A stretch of DNA of 50,979 nt from an uncultured Neomegalonema sp. (GCA_937911325.1 CALDSD010000087.1:1-50979); one strand, 5' to 3'. Counted from the stretch's first letter, positions 8,591 to 19,297 are shown. Made by a program: numbers and translations. The notes: generated by a model from the sequence alone, not told the origin.

Positions 8591-9901
8591 TCAATCGCGC
8601 GTCGGATCCGCGATCCAGCCGATCCTCACGACCCCATCGCGTTCGAACGGCGAAGGCGTCGCCCTGGCGAATATCCGTTGTTTCAGGTCCGCCGAACCAA
8701 GTGTTGGATCCTCGGCCAAAAGACGCGCCGCGAGCGCCGCCAGTCTCGGGACGGCGTAGCTCGAACCCGACGCGGTCGCGTTTGCGCCGCGGAAATCGAC
8801 GATAGGTCGGTTTTCAGCGGGCAGCATCAAATCGACGACGGATGCGCCCCAGTTCGAGCCTTCCGCCAGGCGGCCGAACCCGTCCGACGACGTCACCACA
8901 ATCATGTTGTCGAGCGCCAGAGCGGCGGGCCAAATCGGCGCTGTATCGAGATCGCGACCATCGTTTCCAGCCGAGACGATGGCGAGGACGTCATGCTCTC
9001 GCATCGCGCGCTCGAAACTCCGCCAATCCTCGATCCGTCGACTGCCCAACGGCATGGCGATTACTTTGGCGCCCGCTGCAACGGCGTTGGCGACCAGATC
9101 GCCCATACGGTTCATGTCAGGTCGTGGATAGCGATACGGGATCAGCGCAGCGTTGGCCGTTTCCATCGCGAAAACGGAAGCGACCGCCGATCCATGCCGG
9201 ATTGGGAAGAACGCTCCGCGCGAGACGTCGCCGTCATAGGGCCATGGATCGAGATCCCAGTAGTCATAGCCAAAAGGCCGACCGGCCGCATCGCGTGCAA
9301 GCCTATCCTTGTAGATCGGCAAATCGTACGCGAGGCCGGAATCGACGAAAGCGACCCGAGGCCCTCCGGGGTCCACGCCATCGAGCCAACGCGTCTGAAG
9401 CGTTTCAGTCCAACGCACCGTCTTGAGATCGCCGTCGAGCTGCTCGAGACGGAGTTCGACTTCATCATCGCGGCGAAGGCGTCGGCCAGACCTGATCACG
9501 CAACCGCCATCCGCGACCGACTGCATGTTCGGGATTGCGGCGTCATCTTCGACGAGATGATGTTCGACCATGAACTGCCGTAGGCGCGCGCCGCTCTGCC
9601 GTCGTTCGATGACGAGTTCGTCTCCTCCGGGCAGGGCCAGCCGAATGCGTACTCGCGCGGCTGGTCCGCTGGGGGGACGGCGTTCCTCTGACAACAGCCA
9701 TGCCCCGGGAACGCGTGTTTGCGCTGTGAGACCGTCAAGTTCGGTCAAAGAACAGAGACGGTCAGTCGCCAACCGAAGCCACTCTTGCGGCGCGTTTTGG
9801 GTCGCGTTTTGGGCCGTCGCGTTTGAAGCGAAAACGCCCAGCATCGCCGCCAGAACACATCCGTTGCGCGTTGGTTTATGGACGCGTCGACAGCTGAGCA
9901 T
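8591..9901 (-). CDS. Exported S8 subtilisin-like serine protease
   Basis: 436 residues from ATG 9901. A signal peptide-like start (residues 1-31, 'VLAAMLGVFASNATAQ') is followed by a ~145-residue N-terminal region and the S8 domain. All four S8 positions are present: D187 (AFVDSGL), H236 (RHGSAVASV), oxyanion N313 (SAGNDG) and S381 (SGSSYAVP, replacing the usual GTSMAAP). Longer starts at 9997 or 10132 would overlap or abut the TetR gene and place the signal peptide internally, so they are disfavoured. I see no strong ribosome site at 9901, so the exact start is uncertain. The gene runs on the same strand as TetR and converges with the tandem protease. Confidence 0.83.
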   Translation of the reverse strand: MLSCRRVHKPTRNGCVLAAMLGVFASNATAQNATQNAPQEWLRLATDRLCSLTELDGLTAQTRVPGAWLLSEERRPPSGPAARVRIRLALPGGDELVIERRQSGARLRQFMVEHHLVEDDAAIPNMQSVADGGCVIRSGRRLRRDDEVELRLEQLDGDLKTVRWTETLQTRWLDGVDPGGPRVAFVDSGLAYDLPIYKDRLARDAAGRPFGYDYWDLDPWPYDGDVSRGAFFPIRHGSAVASVFAMETANAALIPYRYPRPDMNRMGDLVANAVAAGAKVIAMPLGSRRIEDWRSFERAMREHDVLAIVSAGNDGRDLDTAPIWPAALALDNMIVVTSSDGFGRLAEGSNWGASVVDLMLPAENRPIVDFRGANATASGSSYAVPRLAALAARLLAEDPTLGSADLKQRIFARATPSPFERDGVVRIGWIADPTRD

Positions 9902-10064
9902 CGTGATCCAAGCAATTGCGCCGCCAGGGCATGCGTGTGCGTCGTTGCGCTGGGCCTTTGGGCGCGGTGAGACTGACGCCTCATCAGATGTCGTCATGGC
10001 GCGCGCCGCAACCCACAAATGAGAAGGGTCGAAACAGGGCTCGGCTGTTTCTGCAATCAGGGTT

Positions 10065-10667
10065 TCAACGAGCCGCCTGCTTGGAGCTGGCCGCCACCGA
10101 AACCGTGAGATGGGACAGCATGTCGGCAACATCCTCGGACGACAGCGGCAACGCCGACGCCGTCACCGAGTAGCCTTCGAAAAAAGGCACGAGAAGGCTG
10201 GCGATCTTGCCGCGCGAACCATGGTCGGCGGCCTCCGCCAAGACGAAGTCCTCAATCAGCGATGAAAACGACCGATAGTAGTCGGCCATGTGGTCGCGGA
10301 TGGCGTCATTGCGCGAGGAAATCGCCCAAAGCTCCCTGAAGATGCGGCACATGTCCGACAGTTCTTCGCCGTGCCGCAGACCGGTCAGGATCAAGAGGCG
10401 CACCCTCTCTCGCAGCGTTGAGCCGGCGGTGTCCTGCGTCAACAGTCGGATCTCTTCGGTGCAAAGCTCGAAGTACCGCGTCGCCATCACCTTCAGCACA
10501 TCGTCGCGGGACTTGAAATAGTACTGAACATTGCTCAGCCGCATCCCCGCTCGTTCGGCGACCTTGCGCATCGTCAAGCCGGCGTCGCCCGTCTCCTTGA
10601 GCAGATCCAGCGCGCAGTCGAGGATCCTGAGTTCTTTTTCTGAAAGCGTCGCCGCACCGCTCGCCAT
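10065..10667 (-). CDS. TetR/AcrR family regulator, divergent from the dehalogenase
   Basis: 200 residues. The N-terminal TetR helix-turn-helix is at about residues 12-60: 'LLKETGDAGLTMRKVAERAG', then 'LSNVQYYFKSRDDVL'. It is followed by an all-helical ligand and dimer domain. ATG 10667 is used because AAGGA lies at the right distance; the adjacent ATG 10670 is too close to it. The gene is divergent from the haloalkane dehalogenase with 121 bp between the starts, where several GACCTAA half-sites lie, so it most likely represses the dehalogenase and itself until a substrate-like ligand binds. The ligand is unknown. Confidence 0.92.
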   Translation of the reverse strand: MASGAATLSEKELRILDCALDLLKETGDAGLTMRKVAERAGMRLSNVQYYFKSRDDVLKVMATRYFELCTEEIRLLTQDTAGSTLRERVRLLILTGLRHGEELSDMCRIFRELWAISSRNDAIRDHMADYYRSFSSLIEDFVLAEAADHGSRGKIASLLVPFFEGYSVTASALPLSSEDVADMLSHLTVSVAASSKQAAR

Positions 10668-10730
10668 CATTTTCCTTTCGCGTCGGTGGGGTGGTCGGAG
10701 GGGTCGTCGCAGGATAGGCGGTTGACAGGG

Positions 10731-10771
10731 TTGGTCAAGCGACCTAATCAATTTAGGTCATGTGACCTAAA
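10731..10771. promoter_or_regulatory. TetR operator array, four GACCTAA-type half-sites
   Basis: A near-perfect palindrome, TTTAGGTCA (10752-10760) and TGACCTAAA (10763-10771) around TG, is extended by GACCTAA at 10741-10747, which pairs with TTAGGTC at 10753-10759, and a weaker TTGGTC at 10731-10736. TTGACA at 10722 could be a -35 element for the dehalogenase, with the half-sites over the core promoter. The position between divergent TetR and dehalogenase genes makes autoregulated repression likely. Confidence 0.75.
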
Positions 10772-10782
10772 ACACAGGCTGA

Positions 10783-11697
<915 letters not shown>

Positions 11698-11850
11698 GAT
11701 CCCACTCGGATAGGCGCCCTTCACTTGGTTTTCCATCCCGATCTGGCGTCACCTCGGGCGAACCGCATCTGGAAGGACCAGATTGGGGCGAGTGGCGAAG
11801 TCGCGACGTCACCCGCTCGAACCGGTCGGGTTGTGGGGCGCGGCGGCTGC

Positions 11851-14319
11851 TCAGACGAAGTCGATCGGATCATTGAAAGGTCGATCAACATCCGTCGCGA
11901 CGCCGTTGATGAACTTCAGTGCGAGGTCATAGGCTTGCAGCCCCACCTCTGCGCCAAGCTCGCGGCCATTGATGTCGCCGTCTTGAAAGTGAATGCCGCC
12001 AAACAATCGAGAAATACCCGCTTGGTCCGCGGCGGAGACCCCCAGATCGTTCCAGGCGTCGGTCGTAGAGGTTCCCGCTATCAGAAAGGCGGTGAGGTCC
12101 TCGATACTCAGATCCTGCGAGCCGTTGAAGCCGTCGGATTCGACGAAGGTCTTCAACTCAATCTCGCCGCGTTCGTTTGGCACGCCGATCTCGAATTGGC
12201 TGGAGCCCGGTTCGAAGACGACCGTCGCTCCAAACGCGTCGCTGCCCGTAAAAGCACGCAGCACTTCGGCCCCGGCGCGGCTGAACGCGCTGTGGCCTGA
12301 GGTGTATTCTGCGAAGGGCGGTGAAGAATCTCCGGGGCGCTGGAAGGTGACGAACTCGGTCGCCGGCATCAGCATCGTACCCAGTCCATTGGCCGGATCG
12401 ATCGGGCTGTCGAAGCCGCCGAACGCTTCAATGAAGTAAATCGGGTCGCCCTGCGCATCGAATTCTATGACGTCGCCGTTTTCGTCAAGCGCCTCGCCGA
12501 TCAGGCCAAGCGACCCGAGATCCCGGATCACGCGAATTGGTCGGGCATAGTCTTCGTCGATCTTCGCCTGCCAGGTCGCGATGCCTGCGTCCATGACCGC
12601 GTTGCCGATGGTCATGAACATCTGCGCATCTTCGTCAGTGTCATTGTCGTCGCGCGCGGACACATACTGCGCGTAGGTCATCCAAGTTCCGGGCGGAAAC
12701 GCCGTGCCGCCCCCGTCCTCATAGAACTCTGCGACCAGTTTGCCGGTGTCGCTCAACGTCGAGCTGTAGGCGACGACGGCCTCGGCCTGTCCAATGAAGG
12801 CGTCGCTGACCACTTGGCCTTTCAGGTCCGCGCGCTGGCCGATCGTGAGGTCGGCGAAGAGGTCGATCGTCTCGCCGTCTCGAAAGGTCGTCGACACTTG
12901 CCCGTCCGACAAGGTGACGTCGCCGCCGTTCAGCGTGATCGTTCTGGCGTCGAGATCCAGAAAAGAGCCCTCAAACCCCTCGGCGAAGAAGCCCTTGGGC
13001 GCGGGCGGCGAAACGTAGTCGACCATGCTGTCGCCGGACGCGTCGGGAACGATGTCGCCGTTTCCATCTCGAACCACATCGAGCGCAAAGCTCTCAAAAA
13101 TTCACCAGTGAGCCGTGAGGAAATCATGAACGCCCGAGCTTGGATCGTCCACGACGTTGAACTCAGGGGTCCAGTTTTCGATGCTGCGCCCGGCGCTGTC
13201 CGGATCGCCGTTGCGACCGACATACTCACTGCCAAGACTGGCGTAGCCGAGCAGTTGGTTCGATCCGTCGCTCAGCCGGTCAGCGAGCAGATCCTCGGCG
13301 GCGTCGATCCCGATCGCGGCTTCGATCGAGCCGTCGTCGCTGGTCGAGAAGCCGTAGCGCTCGGTCATGATCTCTTCGAAGAGCGCTTTCTGATCTGGGA
13401 ACAAGGTGGCCAGAACATTATACGCGGCGTAGCTCATCGCCTTGATTTTCTGCGCATCGGAGGCGCCTGCGATCTCAAGAAGCGCATTGTCCTGATCCGG
13501 ACCGTCGCGAGAAACCCGCACGGCTGTGGGGTCGAGGCGCGCCCATGCATCATACATCGATGTGTGCAGCATGGCGTAGGCGCGCGAGGCGAGCGTCGGG
13601 CCGACCGGCGTGTCCGTGTCGATGACGGCTTGCTGGACGGCGCGGTCCCAAACCACGCTCACCGTCGCGTCAGGATTGTTCACTGTGACGGCCTGGGTGC
13701 CGTCGCCAATCAGGATGTAGGGATCCGAAGACGGTCCGAAATCCGCGACAAGTTCAGCGGCCGACAGGGTCTGCCCCCCCGAGAAGACCACCTGCTCGAA
13801 CCCCTTCAGCACGATGCTCTCGCCGGTGAAGCGATCGGAAAGCTCGATCCGGGACCGCGTCGCTTCGATGTCGAAAGCGTCGATGGGCGCATTCGCGAAC
13901 GTCACGACGTCGAAGCCGCCACCACCCCGCGCCACGTCGACGTCGCCGCCGATCGTCAGGCTGTCATTCCCGGCTCCAAGACTGACCCGTTTGGCGTTCT
14001 GAACGAACACCTCGTCATCGCCAAAGCCCGCGTTGACGGTTCGGACGAAACCATTCGCTGTCAGCGTGTCGTCGCCGAAACCCAGCGAGACGACCCTGGC
14101 GTCCGCGTTGAGCACCACCTCATCATCGCCGAACCCAGAGACGACCCGCCCGACAAAAGCATTTGTCGTGAGATGGTCGTCCCCAAAACCGAGCTTGACC
14201 AGCTTTCGCGGCTCGTCGACCACCACTGACTGTTCGGCGAATTGTCGCCACCACCAGAACCGGAACTCCGGCCAATAGATCGTCGTTTGATCGCCGAGCC
14301 ACCCGCGCCAAAAAGGCAT
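11851..14319 (-). pseudogene. Vanadium-dependent haloperoxidase interrupted by one in-frame TGA
   Basis: The frame from ATG 14319 (GGGGGAAAGAC upstream) runs to TGA at 13102-13104 (codon 406) and continues in the same frame, open, to the stop at 11851. Read through, it is an ~822-residue protein: no classical signal peptide, RTX-like repeats (about 44-125), the haloperoxidase helical half (about 210-405) and the PAP2-like active-site half. All vanadate ligands I expect lie after the TGA: K586, R593, S674-G675-H676 (YTSGHSAF), R771 and H777 (GGIHF). The break falls in 'FLTAHW-stop-IFESFAL'. My recollection is that relatives carry HWG at this point, so one base change, GGA to TGA, explains it. 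No further decay is seen. Alternatives are a recent null allele, a sequence error or read-through; GTG 13075-13077 could restart but would yield half a protein. Confidence 0.8.
13945..14190 (-). repeat. Five RTX-like 18-residue repeats in the haloperoxidase N-terminus
   Basis: GFGDD or GAGND recurs at residues 44, 62, 80, 98 and 115, followed by an alternating hydrophobic strand each time. This 18-residue period equals two RTX nonapeptides. Such beta-roll repeats bind calcium in secreted proteins; here they are N-terminal rather than C-terminal. Confidence 0.7.
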
Positions 14320-14456
14320 GTCTTTCCCCCGCCACGCTCTGTCTTTACGGATATGTCTGTATCAAAACGAGACGGTTCTGGCCATGCACAATGCCGATGC
14401 GCGGCCGCTGATATTCTCACGCACGCAACGCCGAAATTGTCCAAGCCGTCTGCGCG

Positions 14457-15581
14457 TCAACGATCCGTGCCGATCGATCGACGAAACAGCACAAGGCTGC
14501 CGCTCAACAAGGCGAGACCAAGGGCCGCGACCGCTGCGAATTGCGGCCAGACCGATCCGATCCCGGCGCCTTTGAAGATGATCGCCTGGCTCGACGCTAT
14601 GAAGTGCCGAGACGGCAGGACCTGTGTGATCGCCTGCAGCCAGTCCGGCTGCGCCTCAACTGGCGTCTCGCCGCCAGAGAGCAGCATGATCGCCATGATC
14701 GTGAGAATCGTCAACAGACCGTACTGAGCCATGGAACGGGAGATCGTGGCGAGAAAGACGCCGAGCGCCGCCGCCGACAGCAGGTAAAGCGCGGCGCCCA
14801 ACAAGAACAGCGTCCGCGAGCCCGAGACCGAAACGTCGAGCGCGCCTTCGACGATCAGCACCATCGACAGCGCAGCCGCGCTCAACACGATGCCGGCGTT
14901 CGCCAGCGTTTTGGCGGCGGCGATGTCGAACGGCGCGAGCGGCATCGCGAGAAGATGCTCGATCGTTCCATGTTCGCGCTCGCGCATCACCGCGGCGCCC
15001 GTCAGCACCATCGCCATGATCGTCACCTGGTTCACCAAGGCGATCACGCTCATGAAGCGCGTGGTGTCGCGGTTTGGGTTGAATGCGCTGTGGATCACGA
15101 GATCCACCGGACTGGCTGTCTGAAGATCGCGACGCTCGGCAAAGCGCTTTATCTCGGCCGTCATGATCTCCAGAATGTAGTTCGCGCCGATGCCTGCCTG
15201 CTCCATTGCGGTCGCATCGATCAGAACCTGGGCCTGCGGCTGACGCCCGGCGCGCAGATCCGCCTCGAACCCTGGCGGCACTCCGACGACGAAGAGAAAC
15301 CGTCCTCCGTCGAGGGCTGCGTCGACGTCCTCGACGGACAGGTATTCGACCGGTTGAAATTCCGGTGGAAAGAACGCGTTCGCGATGCTGCGCGACAAGG
15401 ACGAGCGATCCTCATCCACGAAGCCGATCGAGGCGTTGTTGACAGAGGTTGAGGTGCCGGTCGCTTCGATAAAGACCGCGACGGTGAAGGCGTAGATCAA
15501 AAGGCCCAACATCACCCGGTCGCGGCGGAGGCTCGCGAGCTCTTTCAACCCAAGCCAGAAGATCCGTCGAAAGCGTTTCAT
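14457..15581 (-). CDS. ABC-2 type permease, YhhJ-like
   Basis: 374 residues. One N-terminal transmembrane helix ('VMLGLLIYAFTVAVFIEA'), a large extracytoplasmic loop (about 45-170) and five C-terminal helices (about 175-370) give the ABC-2 membrane layout. 'MREREHGTIEHLLAMPL' is the conserved cytoplasmic loop motif of these permeases, and 'MAIMLLSGGETPVEAQPDWL' resembles the YhhJ group. It starts 3 bp after the RbbA-like gene, so it is the third gene of the HlyD / RbbA-like / YhhJ-like operon. The partner fusion protein already holds one membrane domain, so this subunit probably forms the second half of the channel of an envelope efflux pump. Confidence 0.88.
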   Translation of the reverse strand: MKRFRRIFWLGLKELASLRRDRVMLGLLIYAFTVAVFIEATGTSTSVNNASIGFVDEDRSSLSRSIANAFFPPEFQPVEYLSVEDVDAALDGGRFLFVVGVPPGFEADLRAGRQPQAQVLIDATAMEQAGIGANYILEIMTAEIKRFAERRDLQTASPVDLVIHSAFNPNRDTTRFMSVIALVNQVTIMAMVLTGAAVMREREHGTIEHLLAMPLAPFDIAAAKTLANAGIVLSAAALSMVLIVEGALDVSVSGSRTLFLLGAALYLLSAAALGVFLATISRSMAQYGLLTILTIMAIMLLSGGETPVEAQPDWLQAITQVLPSRHFIASSQAIIFKGAGIGSVWPQFAAVAALGLALLSGSLVLFRRSIGTDR

Positions 15582-15584
15582 CGT

Positions 15585-18302
15585 TCAGCGCTCCTGTCCT
15601 CGAAGCGCGAGCGCCGCCAGCCCTGTGAAGACCGGCCCGAACGCCGCAAGCGCCAGCAGGTCGGAACTCAGCGACGACCACCCCAGTCCTTTCGAAAAGC
15701 TCCCAACGCTCAGATGGAGAAAGTAGGAGGCGGGCCAGAGCGAACCGAGCGCTCGCGCGCCGCCCTCCAGGGTCGAAACCGGTTGCAGCAGCCCGGAGAA
15801 TTGAATGGTCGGAATGATCGCGAGCAGGGTGGTGGCGAAAACGGCGGCGACTTGGCTCGACGTCGCTGTCGACACGAGGAGCCCGAACGCGGTGGTCGCC
15901 CAAACGTAAAGCGCGGCGCCGACGACGAGCGCGACCAGGTCGCCCTTTAACGGCACGCCGAACAGCCAGACGGTCATGGCCGCAAGCAGGAGGAAGTTGA
16001 CGAATGCGACGACGAGATAGGGGGCCTGTTTGCCGACGAGGAACTCCAGACGAGACGTCGGGGTGACGTAGAAGTTCGTGATCGAACCCAGTTCGCGCTC
16101 CCGTGCGACGCTGACCGCGGTCAAGATCGCTGGCAGCATGATCAGCAGCATCGCCGGCATGGCCGGCGCCATCGCGCGGATGCTCTCGAAACTTTGGTTG
16201 TATTTAAAGCGAGGTTCGATCTGAACGAGCGGCGCGGTCTTTTGTCTTTCATCTTGCGCGCGCTCCGTCAGAAAGACCTGATGAATGCCCGCGACATACC
16301 CCTCGACTGTCTCGCCTTTGAATGGGATAGCGCCGTCGACCAGCGCGAGGACCTCAACCGGTTCACCCTTTGACAAGCGTCGGCCGAACTGCGGCGGGAT
16401 CTCCAGAACCAGCGCGGCGTCCCCCTCGACCAACGCGCGTTTCGCCTCCGCCGGAGCTCTGGGCGGCGGACGCACCTCCGAGAAATAGCGAGAGCCCTCG
16501 AAAGCAGCGACATAGGCGCGGCTTTCAGGGCTTTGGTCCTGGTCTAGAACGACAAAGCGCAGATCCTCGATATCGAGCGAGATGCCAAAGCAGAAAAGCA
16601 CCATCAGAACCGCTGATCCGAGAACGCCGAAGGCGAGCCTGACCGGATCGCGGATCACCTCGAGCGTCTCGCGGCGGGCATAGGCTGCGCACCGTCGAAG
16701 GCTGAAACGGGGGGGCGTCGCAGAGAACTCCTGCGGGGTCTCGGGCGCTGACGTCGCAAGCGGCGAAGCCGATACGGGCGTCGACGCGCCTTCCAAGGCG
16801 GCGATGAACGCGTCTTCCAGCCGATCCGCCCCCGCCGCCTGGATCAATGTCTGAGGTCGATCGCAGGCCAGGACCTTCCCTGCATGCATCAAGGCGACGC
16901 GGTCGCACCGCTCCGCCTCAGTCATAAAGTGCGTTGTGACGAAGATCGTCACCCCCTGGCGTCGAGAAAGGTCGACCAGGATCTCCCAAAAGCGATCGCG
17001 AGCGTCCGGATCTACGCCTGAGGTCGGCTCGTCGAGGATCAGAACGGCCGGTTCGTGAATGATCGCGACGGCGAGCGACAACCGCTGTCGCACGCCAAGC
17101 GGCAGGTCTTCCGCGACGCTGTCGAGATACTTGCTCAGCTCGAAATCGCGAACCAGTTCAAGGACCCGCGTCGTTCGAGCCTCGCTCTCCAGGTCGAAGA
17201 TGCGGGCGTGCAGATCCAGGTTCTGGCGAACCGTCAGTTCCCCGAAAAGCGAGAAGGATTGGCTCATGTAGCCAAGGCGCCGCCGCGCTTCGCGGTCTCG
17301 CGCATCGACCGGGTCGCCGAACAGCCGCGCTTCGCCCGAACTTGCGGGCAGAAGACCGACGAGCATCTTCATGGTCGTGGTTTTTCCGCATCCGTTTGAT
17401 CCGAGAAAGCCAAAGATCTCGCCTTGTCCGATCTCGAAGCTGACGTCGTCGACCGCAGTGAAGTCTCCGAAGCGTTTGGTCAGTCCCTGGGCGGCGATCA
17501 CAGTCGCGGCCCCCTCAGATGCGCGTGGCGGGATCTCGAAGGGCCCGCGCGGCTTCACCCCGGGCCGGAGAAGACGATACGCGTCGTCGAGGTTGGAGGC
17601 GCCTGTTTTCTCGCACAGTTCGTCGAGCGCGCCATGCGCCAGGATCCGGCCAGCATCCATCGCGATCAGCCGCTCGAAGCTTTCGGCTTCCTCGAGATAG
17701 GCCGTCGACACAAGGAGACTCATATTGGGCCGCCCGGCGCGCACGTCCTCGATCAGTTCCCAGAATTGCCGTCTGGAGAGCGGATCCACGCCGGTCGTCG
17801 GTTCGTCGAGCACCAACAGGTCGGGATCATGAATCAGAGCACAGCACAGTCCAAGTTTCTGTTTCATGCCGCCGGACAGCTTTTCCGCCGGCCGATCAGG
17901 AAACGGATCGAGCCCGGTCGCAGTCAGCAGGCGAGAGATCCGCGCGTCGAACTCGTCGGGCGCCGTTCCAAACAAATGAGCGAAGAACTCCAGGTTCTCG
18001 CGGACGGTCAATGTGGGATAGAGGTTCTTCCCAAGCCCCTGCGGCATGAACGCGATGCGCGGGCAGACCTTTCGCCGGTGCTCTGGATCGCTGATCCTTC
18101 CGCCGAGAACACTGATCCGCCCGGTCTGGAGTTTCTTGGCGCCCGTTACGAGACCAAGCAGCGTCGACTTGCCGACGCCGTCCGGGCCGACAAGCCCGAC
18201 CAGCTCGCCCGGCGGAATCAGCAGATCGATTGCGTTGAGCGCTAACCGATCGCCGTAACGATGCGTCACACCGTCGATTATGAGCGGTGGAAGCGAGGTC
18301 AA
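15585..18302 (-). CDS. RbbA-like ABC transporter: two ATPase domains fused to an ABC-2 permease
   Basis: 905 residues from TTG 18302, close to the ~911 of E. coli RbbA. Domain 1 (about 1-235) has Walker A GPDGVGKST and signature LSGGMKQKL. Domain 2 (about 275-500) has Walker A GSNGCGKTT and a degenerate signature LPLGVRQRL. The membrane part (about 535-905) is ABC-2 type with 'VARERELGSITNFYVTPTS'. The TTG start overlaps the TGA stop of the HlyD gene (TTGA) and is preceded by GGAGC; the frame upstream lies inside hlyD. In the usual yhiI-rbbA-yhhJ operons the three proteins act as an efflux system. A ribosome-associated ATPase role is claimed for the E. coli protein, but the gene context favours transport. 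Confidence 0.88.
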   Translation of the reverse strand: MTSLPPLIIDGVTHRYGDRLALNAIDLLIPPGELVGLVGPDGVGKSTLLGLVTGAKKLQTGRISVLGGRISDPEHRRKVCPRIAFMPQGLGKNLYPTLTVRENLEFFAHLFGTAPDEFDARISRLLTATGLDPFPDRPAEKLSGGMKQKLGLCCALIHDPDLLVLDEPTTGVDPLSRRQFWELIEDVRAGRPNMSLLVSTAYLEEAESFERLIAMDAGRILAHGALDELCEKTGASNLDDAYRLLRPGVKPRGPFEIPPRASEGAATVIAAQGLTKRFGDFTAVDDVSFEIGQGEIFGFLGSNGCGKTTTMKMLVGLLPASSGEARLFGDPVDARDREARRRLGYMSQSFSLFGELTVRQNLDLHARIFDLESEARTTRVLELVRDFELSKYLDSVAEDLPLGVRQRLSLAVAIIHEPAVLILDEPTSGVDPDARDRFWEILVDLSRRQGVTIFVTTHFMTEAERCDRVALMHAGKVLACDRPQTLIQAAGADRLEDAFIAALEGASTPVSASPLATSAPETPQEFSATPPRFSLRRCAAYARRETLEVIRDPVRLAFGVLGSAVLMVLFCFGISLDIEDLRFVVLDQDQSPESRAYVAAFEGSRYFSEVRPPPRAPAEAKRALVEGDAALVLEIPPQFGRRLSKGEPVEVLALVDGAIPFKGETVEGYVAGIHQVFLTERAQDERQKTAPLVQIEPRFKYNQSFESIRAMAPAMPAMLLIMLPAILTAVSVARERELGSITNFYVTPTSRLEFLVGKQAPYLVVAFVNFLLLAAMTVWLFGVPLKGDLVALVVGAALYVWATTAFGLLVSTATSSQVAAVFATTLLAIIPTIQFSGLLQPVSTLEGGARALGSLWPASYFLHLSVGSFSKGLGWSSLSSDLLALAAFGPVFTGLAALALRGQER

Positions 18303-19297
18303 TCGAACAGCTCCGGCGGGATGCGCCGGTCGAGCGCTTCTGGCCATTCCAGCGACGGGCGCATCTTCACATAGGCGAGGCCGCGCACGCCGGTCTTCAC
18401 ATGTTCGATGCGCTTTCGAACAAGATCCGGCGGGATCTTCACCTTGACCCTGAAAACGAGTTTCTCCCGCTCCTCCAGCGTCTCGACCTGTTTGGGCGTG
18501 AACTGCGCCTCGGGGGAGACGAAGCTAACTTCGGCAGGGATCGAATACTCGGGCAGAACGTCGAGCACGATCCGCGCGTCTGCTCCAATTGCGAGGCGAC
18601 CGGCGTCTTCGGCTGGCAGAAAGACTTCCATGTATACGTCTTCGAGGCTGAGCAATGTGAGAATGGCGCCGCCTCCGGCGATGACCTCGCCAGGCTCTGC
18701 GAGCCGATAAAGCACGCGTCCGTCCACGGGCGCGGTCAGGACGCTGTCGTCGATCTGGGTCTGGATCCGACGCGCCTCGGCCGCATGGGCGGCGATCTGC
18801 CTGGTCGCTGTGTTCACCCGCGCTTTCGCAGCGCGCAGCGTCGCCGCCGCGACGTCGCGAGACGTTTCACGATCCTCGTAAACCGCCTCGGTCATGTGCC
18901 CTTTGGCGAGTAGAGGGCGCGCGCGATCGAGCTCGCGTTCGGCAAGGCGAAGCTCGCTTTGGCGCTGTATGACCAGCGCTTCGGCTTCGGCGAGTTGCTC
19001 CTCGGCCAGCGCTGTCTCCGCCTGGGCGCGCTCATGTGAAGCTGAGAGCTCGGCGACATCCATCGCGGCCAGACGCTGCCCCTGAGCGACCATGTCTCCC
19101 TCGGAAGCGAGGACCGTGGCGACGCGCCCGGAGAGTTTTGCGGCGATGTCGACCTGGTCCGCCTCCAGGCGCCCGTTCCCCCAGACGATGCCCTCCGGGA
19201 TGGAATCGCCGTCTGAAAACAACCAGGCGGCGGTCAATACGATCACGACGAGCGCGCCGAGAGCACCGGCGATCCGCGCATTGCTGAGCGATGGCAT
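18299..19297 (-). CDS. HlyD/EmrA-type membrane fusion protein, YhiI-like
   Basis: 332 residues. An N-terminal membrane anchor (about 7-28, 'IAGALGALVVIVLTAAWLF') is followed by a biotinyl-lipoyl half ('AAKLSGRVATVLASEGDMVA'), a long coiled coil (about 75-175, rich in A, E, R and Q), the second lipoyl half ('LTAPVDGRVLYRLAEPGEVI') and a beta-barrel. This is the periplasmic adaptor that connects the RbbA-like/YhhJ-like pump to an outer-membrane channel, which is not encoded here. ATG 19297 has GAGGTG at proper spacing; TTG 19309 would add four residues. First gene of the three-gene efflux operon. Confidence 0.9.
   Translation of the reverse strand: MPSLSNARIAGALGALVVIVLTAAWLFSDGDSIPEGIVWGNGRLEADQVDIAAKLSGRVATVLASEGDMVAQGQRLAAMDVAELSASHERAQAETALAEEQLAEAEALVIQRQSELRLAERELDRARPLLAKGHMTEAVYEDRETSRDVAAATLRAAKARVNTATRQIAAHAAEARRIQTQIDDSVLTAPVDGRVLYRLAEPGEVIAGGGAILTLLSLEDVYMEVFLPAEDAGRLAIGADARIVLDVLPEYSIPAEVSFVSPEAQFTPKQVETLEEREKLVFRVKVKIPPDLVRKRIEHVKTGVRGLAYVKMRPSLEWPEALDRRIPPELFD

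Noticed and set aside
8591-10132. Longer subtilase start reaching into the TetR gene
   Set aside because: The extra 77 residues would bury the signal peptide and overlap the TetR coding sequence; ATG 9901 is favoured.
11851-13077. Second haloperoxidase half as a separate gene from GTG 13077
   Set aside because: It is in the same frame as the first half, no ribosome site is evident at GTG, and the conserved sequence continues across the TGA.
13102-13104. Selenocysteine or TGA-as-tryptophan reading
   Set aside because: Other genes here end in TGA; the expected residue is glycine; I see no selenocysteine insertion stem right after the codon.
12814-14229. 471-residue plus-strand open frame
   Set aside because: Antisense to the haloperoxidase; composition is that of a shadow and no motifs are present.
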